From Deferribacteres bacterium (GTDB lineage: Bacteria; Nitrospirota; Thermodesulfovibrionia; UBA6902), in the NCBI GenBank assembly GCA_030598625.1, contig JAUVPO010000045.1, positions 1-10,078 of the forward strand: a stretch of DNA of 10,078 bases, read 5' to 3'. Each line of letters opens with the position of its first letter. Positions within the stretch are counted from its first letter, which is position 1. The notes below the pieces were generated by a model, which was not told the origin of the DNA, did no database searches, and saw only the letters and a program-made list of their open reading frames with translations. The position numbers and the translations under genes are program-made. Positions 6,617-10,078 of the stretch are shown piece by piece.

Positions 6617-7577
6617 ACTTCTCAATCTTGTTAAACAAAACAGGTCTTTTCTTATCGTAGGCCATATTAATCCTGAAGGGGATTCGCTTGGTTCCTGTCT
6701 GGCTCTTGCACTCGGCTTAAAAAAGCTCGGGAAAAAAGATGTTTGCGTCCTCAGCAGAGACCCTGTGCCTGAAGTCCTGAAATTTCTTCCATCCGCAAAG
6801 ACAGTAAAGCAGAAACCGCCCCGAAAAGAATTCGACGTCGTATTTATAGTCGACTGCAATACAGTGGAAAGGACCGGCTTCGAGGGTTTTAATGCCGGGA
6901 AAACAGGCATAATAGACCATCATGTCCTCCCCGCTAATACTGCTGAATCTGAATTACACAAACCGGTTTCAGCAAGTCTTATTGACCCTGGCGCTGCTGC
7001 GGCAGGGGTGCTGATTTACAAGGTTTTGACTGCTTTAAAAGTGCCGATTGACAGGAGCATGGCCACAAATTTATACACTGCGCTACTGGTAGATACAGGA
7101 GGGTTCAGATATTCCAATGTGTCCCCTGAATCGTTGGAGATCGCGTCTCACCTTGTTGAGGCGGGCGCAAAACCGTGGAGCATCGCAAAAGAGCTTTATG
7201 AAAACGTCCCTTATGACTCATTGGCGCTTCTCGGTCTTTCTCTTTCAACTCTCAAAAAAAAGGACGGTATGGCCTGGTTCACGACAACAAAGTCCATGTT
7301 TAATAAAACAGGAACAACTGCCGAGGATTGTGAGGATTTCGTTGATTACCCAAGAAGAGTTCAAGACATCGAGGCCGCTGTTTTTTTCCGGCAGGACAGC
7401 GAAAAGACATTCAAGATCAGCCTTCGTTCAAAAGGCAGGGTCAATGTCCAGAAGATTGCAAAAAGCTTCAACGGAGGCGGACATGCCGCGGCTGCGGGGT
7501 GCAAGGTCAACGGCACTTTAAAGGAAGTACAGGACAAGGTTTTGAGAGCTGTCAGGAAAGCGATAAAAGAATTGTAA
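6591..7577 (+). CDS. nrnA: DHH-family phosphoesterase, nanoRNase/pAp phosphatase NrnA
   Basis: Manganese-dependent DHH/DHHA1 phosphoesterase. Family members degrade very short RNA oligonucleotides and often dephosphorylate 3'-phosphoadenosine 5'-phosphate. From the TTG at 6591 it has 328 residues. Metal-site motifs are GHINPEGDSLGS (His25, Asp31), VDCN with Asp88, DHH at 109-111 and VDTGGF with Asp168. The C-terminal DHHA1 domain carries RSKGRVNVQKIA and the GGGH substrate loop at 295-298. The first motif reads PEGD where PDGD is commoner. The gene overlaps rbfA by 26 bases and is followed by truB after 13 bases, the conserved rbfA-nrnA-truB order. The choice between TTG 6591 and ATG 6600 changes only three residues. 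Enzyme specificity is inferred from the family and context. Confidence 0.92.
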   Translation: MTKMKISSKLLNLVKQNRSFLIVGHINPEGDSLGSCLALALGLKKLGKKDVCVLSRDPVPEVLKFLPSAKTVKQKPPRKEFDVVFIVDCNTVERTGFEGFNAGKTGIIDHHVLPANTAESELHKPVSASLIDPGAAAAGVLIYKVLTALKVPIDRSMATNLYTALLVDTGGFRYSNVSPESLEIASHLVEAGAKPWSIAKELYENVPYDSLALLGLSLSTLKKKDGMAWFTTTKSMFNKTGTTAEDCEDFVDYPRRVQDIEAAVFFRQDSEKTFKISLRSKGRVNVQKIAKSFNGGGHAAAAGCKVNGTLKEVQDKVLRAVRKAIKEL

Positions 7578-7590
7578 CTTAATAAATTAA

Positions 7591-8490
7591 ATGGATATTG
7601 TCTTAAACCTTAACAAACCCCGAGACATCTCGTCTCAAGACGCCGTATCAAAAGCAAAAAAAATAATGAAGGTAAAAAAAGCGGGACATACGGGGACGCT
7701 CGATCCGTCAGCCACCGGTGTTCTGCTTGTCTGTTTAAATAAGGCCACAAGACTTGCTTCGTATTTCTCTGCCCTTGATAAAGAATACAGAGTCGTTATG
7801 AAGCTTGGGGAAGTCACGGATACACAGGATGCGACAGGGAAAGTAATCGAAAGGTCCGAAGGGATTGAAGTCGACAACGCATTAATCAAGGATGCCTTAA
7901 GATCATTTGAAGGCAAAACAATTCAACATCCCCCGATGTTTTCAGCGCTAAAACATAAAGGCACGCCGCTTTATAAATATGCACGGAAGGGAATTGAAAT
8001 AGAACGCAAATCCAGAGAAATTAACATCCGTCACATAGAACTTTCAGACATCGAGCTACCGTATGTCACCTTCAGTGCCGTCTGTTCAAAAGGCACTTAT
8101 ATGAGGACACTGTGCAACGATATTGGGGAAAAACTCTGCGTTGGAGCTCACCTCTTCGCACTTGAACGTACGGCAACAGGACAGTTTGATATCATAGACA
8201 GTCTGACCCTTGAAGAGTTGACCGATATCAGCAAAGGACAATCCATCGCTAAAGGCGTTTATACAATGGATGAGGCATTGTCCTGGCTTCCGGAATTCAA
8301 AATAAACAAGTTATTGACAAAGCCTGTTACGCACGGCAATCCGATTAAACTGAACAGCTTCCCGGAACCTTCCTCTGAGTTAAAAGCAGCGACAGGCATA
8401 CGAATAAAATCAACCGATGGAGACCTGCTCGCAATCGGCAGCTATTCAGCTGACAGGAATATTATTAAAATGGATGTCGTGTTTGCCTGA
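7591..8490 (+). CDS. truB: tRNA pseudouridine-55 synthase TruB
   Basis: Converts U55 in the T-loop of nearly all elongator tRNAs to pseudouridine. The protein is 299 residues, normal for the family. The catalytic segment GHTGTLDPSATGVLLVC has the nucleophilic Asp38. The loop tyrosine of KEYRVVMKLG is Tyr66, and SKGTYMRTLCNDIG carries the conserved RNA-binding arginine. The last ~70 residues form the C-terminal PUA-like region. A TAA immediately upstream (7588-7590) in the same frame fixes the ATG at 7591, and MDIVLNLNKP matches the family N terminus. No Shine-Dalgarno is visible in the AT-rich 13-base gap after nrnA, so translation may be coupled to nrnA. Confidence 0.97.
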   Translation: MDIVLNLNKPRDISSQDAVSKAKKIMKVKKAGHTGTLDPSATGVLLVCLNKATRLASYFSALDKEYRVVMKLGEVTDTQDATGKVIERSEGIEVDNALIKDALRSFEGKTIQHPPMFSALKHKGTPLYKYARKGIEIERKSREINIRHIELSDIELPYVTFSAVCSKGTYMRTLCNDIGEKLCVGAHLFALERTATGQFDIIDSLTLEELTDISKGQSIAKGVYTMDEALSWLPEFKINKLLTKPVTHGNPIKLNSFPEPSSELKAATGIRIKSTDGDLLAIGSYSADRNIIKMDVVFA

Positions 8491-8494
8491 AAAA

Positions 8495-8779
8495 ATGAAA
8501 AAATCAACTTCCAGGTCAACGGAAGAGTTAGTACTAAAGGTTAAAGTCGAACCCCGTTCCTCGAAATCGGGAATTGAGGGCAAATATGGAGACGCCCTTA
8601 AGATTAAGCTGACCTCCCCTCCTGTTGAGGGAAAAGCAAACAAAGAACTCATAGAAATACTCGCAAAAGAGTTTGGGATTCATAAAAATGATGTGAAGAT
8701 TATTTCAGGCAGAAGATCAAAGAATAAAACAATAAGGCTTTGCGGTGTAGACAGTACTTACAGCGGGTTGGAAAAATAA
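8495..8779 (+). CDS. yggU: DUF167/YggU family protein
   Basis: A small protein of 94 residues from the ATG at 8495. The core is typical of the DUF167 (UPF0235) family: LKVKVEPRSSKSGIEG, ALKIKLTSPPVEGKANKELIEILAKEFGI, then VKIISGRRSKNKTIRL. The biochemical function of this family is not established. The ATG is four bases after the truB stop with no Shine-Dalgarno, so reinitiation after truB is likely. Longer in-frame starts (ATG 8417, ATG 8474) would lie inside truB and add residues unlike the family. Its TAA is directly adjacent, with no base between, to the end of the convergent small ORF at 8780-8962. Confidence 0.9.
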   Translation: MKKSTSRSTEELVLKVKVEPRSSKSGIEGKYGDALKIKLTSPPVEGKANKELIEILAKEFGIHKNDVKIISGRRSKNKTIRLCGVDSTYSGLEK

Positions 8780-8962
8780 TTATCCGTCAACATCCTTTGC
8801 CTTCTTCTTCCTTCCTCTTTTGGCTTTTTTACCTGATACTCCTTCTGCCGTCTTATCACATCTTGAATGAATATCCGACAACAACTCTGCCGAAGTCTGA
8901 CAGAACAGATCAATCTTCTTGTCCAGCGTAACCTTTTTCTTCAAACTTATCAATCTCGTCAT
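8780..8962 (-). CDS. Small basic hypothetical protein
   Basis: I do not recognise this 60-residue ORF. It begins MTRLISLKKKVTLDKK, continues with a probable amphipathic helix (KIDLFCQTSAELLSDIH) and ends in a strongly basic tail, KKAKRGRKKKAKDVDG. The RGRKKK stretch resembles an AT-hook or nucleic-acid-binding tail, but no fold can be assigned. Support for being real: on its strand, AAGGGG and GGAAG lie within about 15 bases of the ATG; the codons are similar to the neighbours'; and it fills an otherwise empty 183 bases. Two + strand ORFs across the same bases have no comparable start signals. It is divergent from dnaK and convergent with yggU. Confidence 0.5.
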   Translation of the reverse strand: MTRLISLKKKVTLDKKIDLFCQTSAELLSDIHSRCDKTAEGVSGKKAKRGRKKKAKDVDG

Positions 8963-9017
8963 TTATCTTCCACCCCTTTCCATCAAAAAGTAGGTTCTTA
9001 TCGTCATTTTTCTCAAA

Positions 9018-9029
9018 TTTCTATAGAAA
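9018..9029. repeat. 12-bp perfect palindrome
   Basis: TTTCTATAGAAA reads the same on both strands, 56-67 bases upstream of the small - strand ORF. It contains a -10-like TATAGA on either strand. It could be an operator, or chance in AT-rich sequence. Confidence 0.3.
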
Positions 9030-9085
9030 AAAATGCTCTGCCCCACTTATTTCATAAATCAATTGACGTTAAGCAAAATGTATCG

Positions 9086-9126
9086 TAGGACAATATGACC
9101 TACATACAACAGGTCATATTGTCCTA
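9086..9126. repeat. Perfect 16-bp inverted repeat, likely a pair of operator sites
   Basis: TAGGACAATATGACCT (9086-9101) and AGGTCATATTGTCCTA (9111-9126) are exact reverse complements around nine bases. Each arm is itself an imperfect 15-bp dyad of the form AGGwCA-www-TGwCCT (9087-9101 and 9111-9125), with centres 24 bp apart. No T-run follows on either strand, so it is not a standard terminator. It is centred about 98 bases upstream of the start site predicted from the -24/-12 promoter, where activators of sigma-54 polymerase usually bind. Confidence 0.8.
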
Positions 9127-9175
9127 TTGAATGTGCCCTCAATATATATCTTATTAATTCTATTGAATATTTATT

Positions 9176-9194
9176 ACTGGCATTTGTTTTGCAA
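9176..9194 (+). promoter_or_regulatory. Sigma-54 (-24/-12) promoter for dnaK
   Basis: TGGCATTTGTTTTGC at 9178-9192, preceded by AC and followed by AA, matches the consensus TGGCACG-N4-TTGCW at all the most conserved positions. GG (9179-9180) and GC (9191-9192) are exactly 12 bases apart. The predicted transcription start is near 9204, giving an 84-base leader before the dnaK ATG. Two consensus bases (C and G after TGGCA) are T. It lies in non-coding DNA on the correct strand, with a dyad upstream. Confidence 0.6.
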
Positions 9195-9226
9195 TACAAT
9201 TAGCGCTTTAAAGTAAGAGGGATCAG

Positions 9227-9247
9227 TTTAGCTTTCAGCTATCAGCT
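9227..9247 (+). repeat. Three tandem 7-bp units in the dnaK leader
   Basis: TTTAGCT, TTCAGCT and ATCAGCT follow each other without gaps, sharing the core yAGCT with 7-base periodicity. It lies between the predicted transcription start and the dnaK ribosome-binding site. Confidence 0.6.
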
Positions 9248-9287
9248 TTTTAGTGAGTTGTTAATATTTAAATAAAGGAGGATAACA

Positions 9288-10078
9288 ATGTCAAACACGA
9301 TAGGTATTGACCTTGGAACAACAAACTCGGCCGTTGCCGTAGTTCAGCGAGGGGAACGGATTGTAATCCCCAATCAGGAAGGACACCGGACCACCCCTTC
9401 AGTAGTAGCCTTTACAGACAAGGGCGAAAGGCTCGCAGGACAGGTGGCCAAAAGACAGTCGGTCACAAATCCTGAACGAACAATATTTTCCATCAAGCGT
9501 CTGATGGGCCGGAAGTATAAATCCGGCGAAGTTCAGGACGCTATAAAAAAGCTTCCCTATAAGATAGTTGAAGCCCCGAACGGTGACGCGCATGTTGAAA
9601 TCAGCGGTAAAAGCTATTCACCGCCCGAGATCTCGGGCATGATCCTGCAAAAACTGAAACAGGCGGCTGAGGACTATCTGGGTAGTCCGGTTACCGATGC
9701 CGTCATTACAGTACCCGCGTACTTTGACGACAGCCAGAGGCAGGCGACAAAGGATGCCGGCAAAATCGCGGGGCTGAACGTGCTCAGGATAATAAACGAA
9801 CCCACGGCCGCTTCTCTCGCTTACGGGATTGATTCAAAAAAGGACGAAAAAGTGGTCGTGTATGACCTTGGCGGCGGGACATTCGATGTATCCATACTCG
9901 ATATCGGGGAAGGTATTACAGAGGTCATTTCCACTAACGGCGACACTTATCTTGGCGGCGATGATTTTGATATGAAGATCATTGACTGGATGACAGAGGA
10001 ATTCAGAAAAGACCAGGGTGTTAATCTTAATAATGACAAGATGGCCCTTCAGAGACTGAAGGAGGCTGCGGAAAAGGC
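9288..10078 (+). CDS. dnaK: Chaperone DnaK (Hsp70), N-terminal part (3' truncated by window edge)
   Basis: ATP-dependent chaperone working with DnaJ and GrpE. The frame is open to the window end and gives 263 residues of the nucleotide-binding domain, out of the usual ~630. Visible motifs are the phosphate-1 loop GIDLGTTNS at residues 5-13, the catalytic-type Lys70 in IFSIKRLMG, VPAYFDDSQRQATKDAG, NEPTAASLAYG, the phosphate-2 loop YDLGGGTFDVSILD and STNGDTYLGGDDFD. In the last motif Tyr replaces the commoner His. AAAGGAGG at 9274-9281 lies six bases before the ATG. It is not preceded by hrcA or grpE and there is no CIRCE element, so it is outside the common heat-shock operon. What follows is not visible. 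Confidence 0.97.
   Translation, partial: MSNTIGIDLGTTNSAVAVVQRGERIVIPNQEGHRTTPSVVAFTDKGERLAGQVAKRQSVTNPERTIFSIKRLMGRKYKSGEVQDAIKKLPYKIVEAPNGDAHVEISGKSYSPPEISGMILQKLKQAAEDYLGSPVTDAVITVPAYFDDSQRQATKDAGKIAGLNVLRIINEPTAASLAYGIDSKKDEKVVVYDLGGGTFDVSILDIGEGITEVISTNGDTYLGGDDFDMKIIDWMTEEFRKDQGVNLNNDKMALQRLKEAAEK

Larger units (their letters stand above)
8963..9287. other. Divergent intergenic region upstream of dnaK
   Basis: This 325-base, AT-rich, non-coding region lies between the small - strand ORF and dnaK. From left to right it holds a TTTCTATAGAAA palindrome, a perfect 16-bp inverted repeat, a very AT-rich spacer (about 9127-9176), a -24/-12 promoter, a 7-bp-periodic repeat and the dnaK ribosome-binding site. 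No tRNA and no CIRCE element (TTAGCACTC/GAGTGCTAA) was found. Confidence 0.7.

Noticed and set aside
8417..8494. Longer yggU starting inside truB
   Set aside because: The extra residues are out-of-frame truB sequence and do not resemble the DUF167 N terminus.
8740..9088. Two overlapping + strand open frames (8740-8931 and 8867-9088)
   Set aside because: The first begins inside yggU; neither has a ribosome-binding site or recognisable protein features. The - strand ORF over 8780-8962 has better signals.
9063..9091. Sigma-70 promoter TTGACG - 17 bp - TAGGAC overlapping the inverted repeat
   Set aside because: The -35 is good but the -10 matches only three of six consensus bases. The -24/-12 element nearer dnaK fits its consensus much better. 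A repressed second promoter is not excluded.
9086..9126. Inverted repeat read as a rho-independent terminator
   Set aside because: The stem is AT-rich in the middle, no T-run follows either arm, and the nearest upstream + strand gene ends more than 300 bases away.

Overview
The window is a mostly housekeeping stretch from a bacterium. GC content looks mid-40s by eye, and the coding sequence is dense and intact. The gene set suggests a diderm, possibly anaerobic lineage such as Nitrospirota or Desulfobacterota. The hints are lysine made through diaminopimelate epimerase and decarboxylase, a YacG zinc protein, a four-cysteine L28, a DUF721/DciA-type protein and a good sigma-54 promoter. The lineage is an inference; no sequence here proves it.

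Left block (1-2596, + strand): the 3' half of lysA, then dapF, yacG and dapB. These are three late steps of the diaminopimelate/lysine and peptidoglycan precursor pathway. The small gyrase-inhibitor gene yacG sits where dapA is often found, and dapB starts inside its 3' end.

Centre (2598-3251, - strand): a two-gene rpmB - DUF721 unit that runs head-on into dapB with one base between the stop codons. A 216-base divergent intergenic region (3252-3467) separates rpmB from infB and holds three short hairpins but no convincing sigma-70 promoter.

Right-centre block (3468-8779, + strand): infB, DUF503 (ylxP), rbfA, nrnA, truB and DUF167 (yggU). This is the conserved initiation-factor/ribosome-maturation/tRNA-modification cluster, but without nusA, rimP or ylxR in front. 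Four of the six genes (infB, DUF503, truB, yggU) start without a recognisable Shine-Dalgarno.

Right end (8780-10078): a small basic ORF on the - strand abuts the yggU stop. A 325-base non-coding region (8963-9287) follows, then the 5' third of dnaK. That region is the most interesting part of the window. It has a perfect 16-bp inverted repeat made of two operator-like dyads, an AT-rich spacer, a near-consensus -24/-12 (sigma-54) promoter, a 7-bp-periodic repeat in the predicted leader and a strong ribosome-binding site. It reads like an enhancer-activated sigma-54 promoter driving a stand-alone dnaK. No CRISPR array, transposon, tRNA or rRNA was seen.
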